Position numbers and translations under genes: made by a program | Notes under the pieces: generated by a model | Databases searched by the model: none | Seen by the model: only the letters and a program-made list of their open reading frames with translations | Told to the model about the DNA's origin: nothing | Shown: piece by piece, positions 35,682 through 44,095 of the stretch | Position numbering within the stretch: position 1 is the first letter of the stretch | Layout: the number at the start of each line of letters is the position of its first letter | Assembly (NCBI RefSeq): GCF_018917145.1 | Contig: NZ_JAHLOD010000007.1 | Span: 34,653-98,652 of the forward strand | Length of the DNA: 64,000 nt | Origin: Clostridium bornimense | GTDB taxonomy: Bacteria; Bacillota; Clostridia; Clostridiales; Clostridiaceae | Direction: 5' to 3'

Positions 35682-35713
35682 ACAAAAATTCATTTATAAT
35701 TAGTGCAGTATGA
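35682..35713 (+). repeat. Leader repeat R1
   Basis: This 32-base element matches R2 at 39197-39228 at all but two positions and R3 at 48508-48536 nearly as well. The core is TTCATYTATAAYTAGTGSAG followed by TATGA. It lies about 60 bases before the DHHW gene start. Confidence 0.55.
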
Positions 35714-35775
35714 ATAATATTTATCATTATGTTTTATTTTAAAATGTAAATTGGTAGAAAGTAAGGTGATTGATA

Positions 35776-36900
35776 TTGAAGAATAAAAATTTTATAGTAG
35801 CGGGTATATTTTTAGTTTTTATTTTCATCATAACAATACTAAACATTATCTCACCAACAAAAATATACTCGGAAAAAGAAAAAAGAAAACTAGCTCAATC
35901 ACCGGAATTAAATAAAGAAACAATACTCTCAGGAAAATTTACACAAGAATTCGAAGAATACTTCAATGACCAATTTGTATTTAGAGATAATTGGATTAGT
36001 TTAAACACAAAATATAAAATCTTGTCTCTAAACAAACATATAAATGACGTATATCTAGGTAAGAACAATTATTTATTTGAAGATACATCGTCATACGATA
36101 CAAAAAAACTATATAAAAACATGGACCATTTGAAAAATTTAATAAGTAAATATAAAGATTCAATTGGAGAAAATAATATTAATATTATGTTGATTCCTAA
36201 TGGTAGTGAGATTTTATCAGATAAGCTCCCTAAATATGCTACAGTTCTAGAACAGCAAAAGATATTAAAAGATGCCGAAGTTATGTATAAGGATAATTTC
36301 ATCAACACATACGATATTCTAAAAAGAAATAAGTCTAAGTACATATACTATAAAACAGATCATCACTGGACTACTCTTGGTGCATATTATGCATACAATG
36401 CTTGGGCTGACAAAACAAACCATGAAATAAAACCATTTTCATCAGATAATACAAAAATAATTTCTACTAATTTTTTAGGTACTATATATTCAAAAATTAA
36501 TTATGCAAAAGAACCTGATATCATAACTATTTACAATCCAGAAGAAAAGTATAGCGTAAACTATGATTCAAATACCTCTAGTAGCACTAGTTTATATAAC
36601 TTAGAATACCTAGAAAAGAAAGACCAATATTCAGTATTTTTAGATGGCAATCATGGATTAGTAACCATAACATCTTCAAACACCAACGGTAAAAATCTTC
36701 TCATAATAAAAGATTCATACGCCAATTGTTTTATACCATTCATTGCTGATGAATATGAAAAGATTCATGTAATAGATTTAAGATACTATAACTCAAGCCT
36801 TGAAAGTTATATTGAAGATAATGATATTTCCGAGTTATTAGTTTTATACAATATTAATTCTATTGCAAAGGATACAAATCTATATAAAGTAACAAAATAA
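35776..36900 (+). CDS. DHHW-family protein, AlgX/AlgJ-like acetylation factor
   Basis: The product has 374 residues with an N-terminal membrane anchor (FIVAGIFLVFIFIITILNII). EEYFNDQFVFRDNWISLNTKY and KTDHHWTTLGAYYAY carry the DHHW motif of the family; LLIIKDSYANCFIPFIADEY is the SGNH-like block with the nucleophile serine. Such proteins accompany MBOAT acyltransferases and move acetyl groups to extracellular polymers. TTG 35776 is preferred, seven bases after AAGGTG; a TTG two codons earlier is possible. The MBOAT partner is at 37780 with a DUF4358 lipoprotein between them on the other strand. Confidence 0.85.
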   Translation: MKNKNFIVAGIFLVFIFIITILNIISPTKIYSEKEKRKLAQSPELNKETILSGKFTQEFEEYFNDQFVFRDNWISLNTKYKILSLNKHINDVYLGKNNYLFEDTSSYDTKKLYKNMDHLKNLISKYKDSIGENNINIMLIPNGSEILSDKLPKYATVLEQQKILKDAEVMYKDNFINTYDILKRNKSKYIYYKTDHHWTTLGAYYAYNAWADKTNHEIKPFSSDNTKIISTNFLGTIYSKINYAKEPDIITIYNPEEKYSVNYDSNTSSSTSLYNLEYLEKKDQYSVFLDGNHGLVTITSSNTNGKNLLIIKDSYANCFIPFIADEYEKIHVIDLRYYNSSLESYIEDNDISELLVLYNINSIAKDTNLYKVTK

Positions 36901-36908
36901 TATATATG

Positions 36909-36963
36909 AAAAAAGCAAATTATTTTACTCACTAAGGTGATGATAAAATAATTTGCTTTTCTT
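36909..36963. terminator. Bidirectional terminator between the DHHW and DUF4358 genes
   Basis: An A-rich arm (AAAAAGCAAATTATTTTA) pairs with TAAAATAATTTGCTTTT, giving a stem of about 17 bp between two convergent genes. Confidence 0.85.
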
Positions 36964-37005
36964 TATTAATAGTAACAATTTAAAGTGCTATTTAATATAT
37001 AGCAA

Positions 37006-37596
37006 CTACTTAGTATTTAATATATCTTCGATAATTTTTTTAGCAATATCATTTTGATTTTCATAATACGCTAGAAGTTCACTATCCTCTTCTAAAGAAT
37101 CATTATAGCCACCAAGCATTATAAAAAATACATAATCATCATATTTATAAACCTCAGATGATTGAGTCTTTAATTCATTCATAGGATACATCATAGTATC
37201 ATTAATTAACATATCTCTATACTCAGTCAAAGCATCGAAAACCTCGTTTACTTTACCGTCTTTAGCTTCCACAGCAACAAAAGTATCGACATGAGCACTC
37301 ATAGCAGGAATATCTGCTACTGCATCTTTGTACATATCATCAGTTAAACCAAATTTTTCATTAATCTCTTCTTTACTTAAAGACATAGTAGCTAAATATT
37401 TATCTCCATAAGCATCTGCAACAGCTTCACGAATTGCCTCAACACTTTTTTCGGCTACGACTCCACCATTATTGTCACTGTTTTCAATTCCAGTAGATTG
37501 TTGATTGTTCAAAGCATCATCACTTTTAGCGCATCCTACTAAAGATGTAACCCCTAAAGTAGCTGCTAAAAATAGCGTTAATATTTTTTTCTTCAT
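37006..37596 (-). CDS. DUF4358 lipoprotein
   Basis: The product has 196 residues. The signal peptide ends in the lipobox LVGC (C22), followed by an acidic/asparagine-rich linker. The ~130-residue DUF4358 domain follows (EAIREAVADAYGDKYLATMS, IPAMSAHVDTFVAVEAKDG, YDDYVFFIMLGG). The domain's function is not known, but DUF4358 lipoproteins recur beside DHHW and MBOAT genes in clostridia, as here. They probably sit on the outer face of the membrane with that acylation complex. GAGAAC precedes the ATG on the minus strand. Confidence 0.88.
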   Translation of the reverse strand: MKKKILTLFLAATLGVTSLVGCAKSDDALNNQQSTGIENSDNNGGVVAEKSVEAIREAVADAYGDKYLATMSLSKEEINEKFGLTDDMYKDAVADIPAMSAHVDTFVAVEAKDGKVNEVFDALTEYRDMLINDTMMYPMNELKTQSSEVYKYDDYVFFIMLGGYNDSLEEDSELLAYYENQNDIAKKIIEDILNTK

Positions 37597-37779
37597 ATGT
37601 TCTCCTCAACTTTCTTTTGTTTATCATTACTTAAATAATCATAGTTACATTATACATTTTAATTCGACAATTGACGATATGTTTATGATAATATAAAGTG
37701 AACTTATAATTAAATAATATACCTGTGCATAGTCTTCTTTTAAAATATTTAACTAAATTAAAGGATGAGGTGATATAAG

Positions 37780-39177
37780 TTGGTTTTCAGTAGCCTAACA
37801 TTTATGTTTGCTTTTTTACCCATGGTTTTATTAGCTTATTTTATCATGCCAAAAGCAGTACGAAATCTAACACTATTTCTATTCAGTTTATTATTTTATG
37901 CCTGGGGAGAACCTATATATATTTTAATAATGATTTTTTCGACAATAGTAGATTACTTCCACGGCATGTTAATCTATAAATATAAGCAATGTGATAATAA
38001 TAAAAAATCTAGACTAATTTTGATATCGTCTATCTTCATAAACTTATCACTATTAGCATTTTTTAAGTATTCTGATTTCTTTATATCAAGTGTAAATACT
38101 ATATTCGGCTCTAATTTAAAATTATTAAATTTAAGCTTGCCAATTGGTATATCTTTTTATACGTTTCAAACTATGTCTTATTCTATAGACATTTATAGAG
38201 GAACGGTTACTCCTCAAAGAAATATAATTGATTTTGGGACTTATGTTGCACTATTTCCCCAATTAATAGCAGGACCTATTGTTCAATATAAAACAATAGC
38301 TCATCAACTAAGGAACAGAAAAGAAAGTCTAGACCAATTTACATATGGAATAATTAGATTTGTATCTGGACTTGGGAAAAAAGTACTTATTGCAAACAAT
38401 GTTGGACTTATATGGGAAGAGATAATCTCAAATGACTTAAGTACTATCTCTGTTCTATCAGCATGGATTGGAATAATTATGTTTGCACTACAGATATATT
38501 TTGATTTTTCTGGTTACTCGGATATGGCAATTGGACTTGGAAATATGTTTGGATTTAAATTTAAAGAAAATTTTAATTATCCCTATGAATCCAAAAGCAT
38601 TACAGAGTTCTGGAGACGATGGCATATTTCATTAGGATCTTGGTTCAAAGAATATGTATATATTCCACTAGGAGGAAACAGAAGATATAAAGTAAGAAAT
38701 ATTTGTATAGTATGGTTACTAACAGGATTATGGCATGGAGCTAGCTGGAACTTTGTAATATGGGGAATATATTTTGGTTCAATACTGTTATTAGAAAAAT
38801 TTATACTAAAGAAGTTTTTCAACATCAATTCAAGAATATATGCTCTATTATTAATTTTAATTGGATGGGTTATCTTTGCTTTTGATAATTTACAAGATGG
38901 ATTAATATACATGAAATCTATGTTTTCAATTAATAGCAACGTATTTATAGATAACAATGCTTTATACATATTAACTTCTAATATAACTATTATAATAATT
39001 GGTATTATTGCATCTACTAGTATTCCAAAGAAAATTATTAGCTATTTTCTAAAAGGCAAGGAAAATTCTTGGACATTCTCTATTGTTACATCAGTATATA
39101 TACTAGGTATACTTATTCTTTCTACTGCTTCTTTAGTTAATAGCTCATATAATCCATTCTTATATTTTAGATTTTAG
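37780..39177 (+). CDS. MBOAT-family O-acyltransferase (AlgI-like)
   Basis: The product has 465 residues with about 11 membrane helices. Signature features are FPQLIAGPIVQYKTI, YFDFSGYSDMAIGLGNMFGF, NFNYPYESKSITEFWRRWHISL, and LLTGLWHGASWNFVIWG with the catalytic histidine. AlgI-like proteins pass acetyl groups across the membrane to DHHW/AlgX-type proteins that modify surface glycans. The start is TTG 37780, eight bases after GAGGTGAT. It forms a functional set with the DHHW gene (35776) and the DUF4358 lipoprotein (37006). Confidence 0.93.
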   Translation: MVFSSLTFMFAFLPMVLLAYFIMPKAVRNLTLFLFSLLFYAWGEPIYILIMIFSTIVDYFHGMLIYKYKQCDNNKKSRLILISSIFINLSLLAFFKYSDFFISSVNTIFGSNLKLLNLSLPIGISFYTFQTMSYSIDIYRGTVTPQRNIIDFGTYVALFPQLIAGPIVQYKTIAHQLRNRKESLDQFTYGIIRFVSGLGKKVLIANNVGLIWEEIISNDLSTISVLSAWIGIIMFALQIYFDFSGYSDMAIGLGNMFGFKFKENFNYPYESKSITEFWRRWHISLGSWFKEYVYIPLGGNRRYKVRNICIVWLLTGLWHGASWNFVIWGIYFGSILLLEKFILKKFFNINSRIYALLLILIGWVIFAFDNLQDGLIYMKSMFSINSNVFIDNNALYILTSNITIIIIGIIASTSIPKKIISYFLKGKENSWTFSIVTSVYILGILILSTASLVNSSYNPFLYFRF

Positions 39178-39192
39178 AGGTTGAATAAATAA

Positions 39193-39228
39193 TTTTACAA
39201 AAATTCATCTATAATTAGTGGAGTATGA
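39193..39228 (+). repeat. Leader repeat R2
   Basis: This copy of the R1/R3 element lies 63 bases before the VOC gene. After the repeat, ATGATGATATAATAT and the later TATTTTTGAYAAT stretch are shared with R3, so similarity extends to the start codon region. Confidence 0.55.
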
Positions 39229-39290
39229 TGATATAATATCAAAATTAGAGTAGCATATTTTTGATAATTAAATTAGAAGGGTGATATAAG

Positions 39291-39680
39291 ATGAAACAAA
39301 AGATAATAAATAAAATACATCATGTGGCAATAATAGTATCAGATTATGAAAAATCTAAAGACTTTTATGTAAATAAATTAGGTTTTGAAATTATTAGAGA
39401 GAATTATAGGATTGAAAGAGATGATTATAAGTTAGATTTAAAGCTAGGAGATTGTGAACTTGAGATATTTGGGATGAAAGGAAACCCTAAAAGATTATCA
39501 AGACCAGAAGCTTGTGGATTAAGACATTTAGCCTTTAAGGTAGATTGTATTGAAGAAGTTATAAAAGAGTTAAACAAAAAAGGTATAGAAACGGAACCAA
39601 TAAGAATAGATGAATTTACCAATGAAAAAATGACATTCTTTTTTGATCCAGATGGATTACCTTTAGAATTACATGAATAA
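39291..39680 (+). CDS. VOC-family protein, GloA2/YaeR-like
   Basis: The product has 129 residues. KIHHVAIIVSDYEKSKDFYV begins the first beta-alpha-beta-beta-beta module, and ACGLRHLAFKVDCIEEVI begins the second, followed by FFDPDGLPLELHE. Metal-ligand-type residues H9, E58, H83 and E126 are present at usual positions. It resembles YaeR/SMU1112c-type proteins, often annotated as lactoylglutathione lyase-like, though clostridia generally lack glutathione so the substrate is unknown. GAAGGGTGAT precedes ATG. Confidence 0.85.
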   Translation: MKQKIINKIHHVAIIVSDYEKSKDFYVNKLGFEIIRENYRIERDDYKLDLKLGDCELEIFGMKGNPKRLSRPEACGLRHLAFKVDCIEEVIKELNKKGIETEPIRIDEFTNEKMTFFFDPDGLPLELHE

Positions 39681-40136
39681 TATTTATCATTTTATAAAGT
39701 AATAGAACTTGAAATCACGAAAAAAGCAAGAATAGAATTAATATTTTCATTTGTTTTAATATGAAAATCTTGCTGTTTTGATTATGGTATGGTGAACCGT
39801 ATCACAAGTAAGTGCGAACTTTACCAAAATTGGATATATAAATGAAAGGTAGGTCTGCTTTAATTCTGCAATGAAACTCACAAAAATCTAAAATTTGAAT
39901 TTTTGTAGGTTATTGTAGTTTTATTCATAGGTTCTTCGTTTTTCACCTATTTCAGCAAATTAGAATTTGTTTTTTCTAATCTATAGTATTGAAAGAAATT
40001 GTAAAACATTCCACAAATATATTTTTTATATTCATTTCAGATTTAGGTTAAAGTTAGTAGTTATTCTTTTGTGTATATAAGTTATTTGAAGTAATAAAGT
40101 TTCAATTGAATTTGGATAAATATGAATATAAAAGTA
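39681..40136. other. Long intergenic stretch between the VOC gene and the tet(P) leader
   Basis: No convincing ORF. It contains a hairpin (AAAAAAGCAAGA-type arm near 39720 against TCTTGCTGTTTT near 39768), a REP-like repeat at 39791-39817, and AT-rich sequence. Some pieces may be eroded coding DNA but no family is recognisable. Confidence 0.4.
39791..39817 (+). repeat. Dispersed 27-bp repeat, copy 1
   Basis: GGTGAACCGTATCACAAGTA and the next seven bases match 44652-44678 at 23 of 27 positions. The GAACCGT core resembles REP-type sequences seen around small transposases in firmicutes. No transposase is present. Confidence 0.5.
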
Positions 40137-40165
40137 TTGAAAAAAAATAAAAGTTTATATATAAT
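40137..40165 (+). promoter_or_regulatory. Promoter of the tet(P)-like operon
   Basis: TTGAAA (40137-40142), a 17-base spacer and TATAAT (40160-40165). The predicted start near 40172 is about 529 bases before the tetA start. From memory, this is the distance reported for promoter P3 of the C. perfringens tet(P) operon. Confidence 0.75.
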
Positions 40166-40219
40166 GTAATTATACTAAAATATAAACATGAAAAATATAA
40201 ATGTAAAGGAGATGTAAAT

Positions 40220-40246
40220 ATGCGCAAAGAGGTAGTTTTTAACTAA
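40220..40246 (+). other. Eight-codon ORF with strong SD in the tet leader
   Basis: ATG 40220 follows AAAGGAG at eight bases and encodes MRKEVVFN before TAA. It may be a leader peptide used for attenuation or the surviving start of a decayed gene. Confidence 0.45.
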
Positions 40247-40418
40247 ACTAACTGAATAAGGATTATTTTAAAAAGTATATGAAAAAAATCTTGGATAACT
40301 CAAGGTTTATTTGTGGTAGAAACAATTATTAATAATATTGATATTACCATGTCTATTTGTGTACTCTAAAAATAATCAGTATTATAATGAGCATATTACA
40401 TCTTTATTTGAAGAATAG
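40247..40418 (+). pseudogene. Possible hydrolase remnant inside the tet leader
   Basis: Fragments in shifting frames read DYFKKYMKKILDNSRFICGR and then IPCLFVYSKNNQYYNEHITS with LFEE and a stop at 40416-40418. The second piece resembles the strand-before-histidine part of alpha/beta hydrolases (PCLFIYSKND type). Identification is weak; it could instead be leader RNA with chance coding. Confidence 0.3.
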
Positions 40419-40421
40419 GAA

Positions 40422-40447
40422 AACTGTGTTCTAAACACGGTATTTTT
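40422..40447 (+). terminator. Short hairpin with T-tail in the tet leader
   Basis: ACTGTGTT pairs with AACACGGT (one wobble) around a CTA loop and is followed by ATTTTTATG. It may be a first attenuation site. Confidence 0.5.
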
Positions 40448-40566
40448 ATGCCTATTTTTACTATATTTATAGATATGATATAAGACTTTAATTTGCATAG
40501 CTTAATCATAAGTTATATAAATTAAAGTTGTATATTTCATGTTTATATTTAGGTTATATAATTATG

Positions 40567-40605
40567 AGGCTGTAAGTGAATTATGTTCACTTACAGCTTT
40601 TTTTA
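40567..40605 (+). terminator. Terminator (attenuator) upstream of tetA
   Basis: GCTGTAAGTGAA (40569-40580) pairs perfectly with TTCACTTACAGC (40586-40597), followed by a long T-run. It lies between the promoter at 40137 and the tetA start at 40700, as in the attenuated tet(P) operon of C. perfringens. Confidence 0.85.
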
Positions 40606-40623
40606 TTTAAGGAGATTATTTTG

Positions 40624-40707
40624 ATGATTTATATATTTAAATATGAAGATTATGAAAAACAAATAAATTTTTTTAAAAATACTAGGATGGTGATTATTAA
40701 TGGTTAA
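40624..40707 (+). CDS. Small ORF overlapping the start of tetA
   Basis: ATG 40624, ten bases after AAGGAG, encodes 27 residues (MIYIFKYEDYEKQINFFKNT then RMVIING). Its stop overlaps the tetA start by eight bases in another frame. It lies after the terminator, so it is more likely a device for translational coupling than a classic attenuator peptide. I know of no family. Confidence 0.4.
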   Translation: MIYIFKYEDYEKQINFFKNTRMVIING

Positions 40708-41962
40708 TAAACTTTCAGCATATAAAACTTATTTATTATTTTCAGCTATTACAGCAATGTGTTTTTCACTAGTAGCTACAGTTATGATAGTGTATCACAT
40801 TGAAACGGTGCATTTAAATCCACTTCAGCTTATACTTGTTGGAACTACTTTAGAAGTAGCATGCTTTATATTTGAAATTCCTACAGGAATAGTTGCAGAT
40901 GTGTACAGTCGTAAACTATCTATTGTTATTGGTGTAGTTTTAACAGGAGTGGGATTTATTTTAGAAGGTTCTATTTCTAGTTTCGTTTTCGTACTTGTAG
41001 CACAGATTGTATGGGGATTAGGTTCTACTTTTATTAGTGGATCTGTTGAAGCTTGGATTGCGGAAGAAGAGAAAGATAAAGATTTGGATAAAATTTATAT
41101 AAAGGGAGCACAAGCAGGACAGATAGGATCGGTTATTGGAATAGTACTAAGCACTGTAATAGCTAATTTATCTGTAAGACTACCTATTATAGTTAGTGGA
41201 GTCTTATTTATAATTCTTGCATTATTTTTATGGTTATATATGCCAGAAAATAATTTTAAATCATCTGCTCCAGAGGATTTAAATACTTTTAAAAAGATGG
41301 GATATACCTTTAAATCTGGTCTTAAATTTATAAAAAATAAACCTATAATTATAATTTTGCTTTCAGTAACTTTATTTTATGGATTATCCAGTGAAGGTTA
41401 TGATAGACTTTCTAATATGCATTTTTTACAAGATACTATGCTTCCTAAACTTGGAAACCTTAAACCAGTGACTTGGTTCGGAATTTTTGGAATTGCAGGA
41501 ATGATATTGAGTGCTATAGTAATGCATTTTATGGAAAAGAAGCTTAAGGATGATGATAAGAATAAAAATGGAAAGCTGTTATTATGTATAAATATATTTT
41601 ATATATCATTTATGTTCATATTTGCTATTACAAAAAGATTTAACTTAATGCTAATAGCTTATTTAGCGACAAGTACCTTTAGAACTATAAATGAACCTAT
41701 ATTTAGTGCATGGCTTAATGGACATATAGATGACAAGGCCAGATCTACTGTACTTTCTATAAATGGACAAATAAATTCCTTAGGTCAAATTTTAGGTGGA
41801 CCAATTATAGGAATCATAGCTACAAATATTTCAGTGAGTATGGGTATAGCATGTACTTCGTTATTAGTAACACCGGTATTAGTGTTATATATTGTTGCTA
41901 TGATAATGGATAAAAAGGTGGTTGATAGAGTTGGAGGTATTGATTATGAAGAAAATAATTAA
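40700..41962 (+). CDS. tetA(P): TetA(P)-like tetracycline efflux protein (MFS)
   Basis: The product has 420 residues and twelve membrane helices, the length of C. perfringens TetA(P). The residues known to be needed in TetA(P) are in place: E52, E59 and E89 within helices. The family's variant of MFS motif A, E59-I-P61 with D67 and R71-K72, is also intact. The gene overlaps the TetB(P)-like gene by exactly 17 bases, the arrangement described for tet(P). It should pump tetracycline out. Whether this is an acquired resistance gene or a native clostridial homologue cannot be told without alignment. Confidence 0.88.
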   Translation: MVNKLSAYKTYLLFSAITAMCFSLVATVMIVYHIETVHLNPLQLILVGTTLEVACFIFEIPTGIVADVYSRKLSIVIGVVLTGVGFILEGSISSFVFVLVAQIVWGLGSTFISGSVEAWIAEEEKDKDLDKIYIKGAQAGQIGSVIGIVLSTVIANLSVRLPIIVSGVLFIILALFLWLYMPENNFKSSAPEDLNTFKKMGYTFKSGLKFIKNKPIIIILLSVTLFYGLSSEGYDRLSNMHFLQDTMLPKLGNLKPVTWFGIFGIAGMILSAIVMHFMEKKLKDDDKNKNGKLLLCINIFYISFMFIFAITKRFNLMLIAYLATSTFRTINEPIFSAWLNGHIDDKARSTVLSINGQINSLGQILGGPIIGIIATNISVSMGIACTSLLVTPVLVLYIVAMIMDKKVVDRVGGIDYEENN

Positions 41963-43904
41963 TATAGGAATCGTAGCACACGTGGATGCAGGAAAAACAA
42001 CTATAACAGAAAACTTATTATATTATAGTGGAGCTATAAAATCAGTTGGAAGAGTTGATTTAGGCAATACACAGACGGATTCTATGGAGCTTGAGCGTAA
42101 GAGAGGGATTACCATTAAATCATCAACCATATCTTTTAATTGGAATAATGTCAAGGTTAATATTGTTGATACTCCAGGACATGTGGATTTTATTTCGGAA
42201 GTTGAACGTTCATTAAGTGTTTTAGATGGAGCGATACTAGTTATATCAGGAGTAGAGGGTATTCAGTCACAAACAAGAATATTATTTGAGACATTAAAGG
42301 AGTTAAACATTCCAACAATAATTTTTGTAAATAAGCTAGATAGAATTGGGGCAAATTTCAATAAAGTATTTGAAGATATAAAGAAGAATATGTCCAATAA
42401 AGTAGTTAGATTACAAGAAGTATATGATGTAGGAAGCAAAGCTGTTTATATAAAAAAACTATTTGATACATGCATGATAAATGATGATGCTATTGATGTT
42501 TTATCAGACTTAGACGAAGCATTTTTAGAAAGATATATTGGTGGAATAGAACCTGATAAAGAAGAAATACAAGAAAAGCTTTCATTATATGCAAGTGAAG
42601 GAAGTCTATATCCAGTATTTTGTGGTGCGGCAGCAATTGGACTTGGAGTTGAAGACTTATTAGATGGAATTTGTAGTTATTTTCCATTTGCAGGTGATGA
42701 TTGTGAAAGTGATTTATCTGGAGTAGTATTTAAAATCGAAAGAACAAGTAAAAATGAAAAGAAGGTTTATGTAAGATTATTTGGAGGAAAAATATCTGTA
42801 AGAGATAAAATTCAAGTACCTAATAAGGAGATAGCAGAAAAAGTAAAGAAAATTAATAGGTTAGAAAATGGGGGAGTTGTTGAAGCACAGAGGATAGAAG
42901 CAGGGGATATAGGTATTTTATATGGACTTACAAGTTTCCAAGTGGGAGATGTTATTGGAATTTCAAATGATAAAATTAAAAATATATCTATAGCTAAACC
43001 AGCATTAAAAACAACAATTTCTGCAATTGATAAAGAAAAAAATCCAGAGCTATTTAAAGCATTAACATTACTTGCAGAGGAAGATCCACTACTAGAATTA
43101 GAGATGAATGACATAGATAAAGAAATTTATGTCAACTTATTCGGTGAAGTTCAAATGGAAATACTAAGTTCCATGTTAGATGATTTATATGGAATAAAAG
43201 TAGAGTTTTCGAATATTGAGACTATCTATAAGGAAACACCTAAAGGTTTTGGAGCGTCAATAATGCATATGCAGGAAGACTTAAATCCATTTTGGGCGAC
43301 AGTAGGCTTAGAAATAGAACCAGCAGGGAGAGGCGAAGGTCTTAGGTATATTTCTAATGTTTCAGTAGGGTCATTGCCAAAATCTTTTCAAAATGCAATT
43401 GAAGAAGCAGTTATTAAGACAAGTAAACAAGGATTATTTGGATGGGAGGTTACAGATGTAAAAGTCACTCTTAGCTGTGGTGAATTTTTTAGTCCAGCCA
43501 GCACTCCAGCAGATTTTAGAAATGTGACACCTATGGTATTCATGGAAGCATTATATAAAGCACAAACTGTTTTATTAGAGCCATTACATGAGTTTGAGTT
43601 AAAGATTCCTCAAAATGCTTTAAGCAAAGCGGTATGGGATTTAGAAACTATGAGGGCAACCTTTGATAATCCTATTGTTATAGGGGATGAATTCTCAATA
43701 AAGGGATTAATTCCAGTAGAAAATTCAAAAGAATATAAAATGAAAATAGCTTCATATACAGAAGGTAGAGGAATGTTTGTGACAAAATTTTATGGGTATA
43801 AGGAAGCTTCAGCTGAATTTTCAAAAGCACGCAAAAAAACAACGTATGATCCATTGAATAAAAAAGAGTATTTGCTTCATAAACTAAACGCAATTAGAGA
43901 TTAA
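41946..43904 (+). CDS. tetB(P): TetB(P)-like ribosomal protection protein
   Basis: The product has 652 residues, the length of TetB(P) of C. perfringens. It is an EF-G-like GTPase with G1 AHVDAGKT (11-18), RGITI switch I, DTPGHVDF, NKLDR and GAA motifs. EF-G-like domains II-V follow, including the C-terminal region of the Tet(M)/Tet(O)/TetB(P) family that dislodges tetracycline from the ribosome. ATG 41946 lies five bases after GGAGGT; longer in-frame starts would overlap tetA further. The coupling with tetA implies shared control by the leader at 40172-40700. A terminator follows at 43970. Confidence 0.9.
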   Translation: MKKIINIGIVAHVDAGKTTITENLLYYSGAIKSVGRVDLGNTQTDSMELERKRGITIKSSTISFNWNNVKVNIVDTPGHVDFISEVERSLSVLDGAILVISGVEGIQSQTRILFETLKELNIPTIIFVNKLDRIGANFNKVFEDIKKNMSNKVVRLQEVYDVGSKAVYIKKLFDTCMINDDAIDVLSDLDEAFLERYIGGIEPDKEEIQEKLSLYASEGSLYPVFCGAAAIGLGVEDLLDGICSYFPFAGDDCESDLSGVVFKIERTSKNEKKVYVRLFGGKISVRDKIQVPNKEIAEKVKKINRLENGGVVEAQRIEAGDIGILYGLTSFQVGDVIGISNDKIKNISIAKPALKTTISAIDKEKNPELFKALTLLAEEDPLLELEMNDIDKEIYVNLFGEVQMEILSSMLDDLYGIKVEFSNIETIYKETPKGFGASIMHMQEDLNPFWATVGLEIEPAGRGEGLRYISNVSVGSLPKSFQNAIEEAVIKTSKQGLFGWEVTDVKVTLSCGEFFSPASTPADFRNVTPMVFMEALYKAQTVLLEPLHEFELKIPQNALSKAVWDLETMRATFDNPIVIGDEFSIKGLIPVENSKEYKMKIASYTEGRGMFVTKFYGYKEASAEFSKARKKTTYDPLNKKEYLLHKLNAIRD

Positions 43905-43969
43905 ATTTAAATAGATAAGTTAAATTTTTATATGTAGGATTTAAATATAAGACATTCAAAGCCTAAAAG

Positions 43970-44014
43970 TAAAGGAAGGGTCGTCTGAAGAAGATGAAGA
44001 CCCTTCCTTTTTTC
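43970..44014 (+). terminator. Intrinsic terminator of the tet(P)-like operon
   Basis: AAAGGAAGGGTC (43971-43982) pairs with GACCCTTCCTTT (43999-44010), followed by six T. Confidence 0.85.
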
Positions 44015-44095
44015 ATGTTACTATGCTTAATTGTAAGTGCTTGAAATTTGTAATATAATGTAAATAAAGTTTTTAATAATAAGGGGACGGCACAA

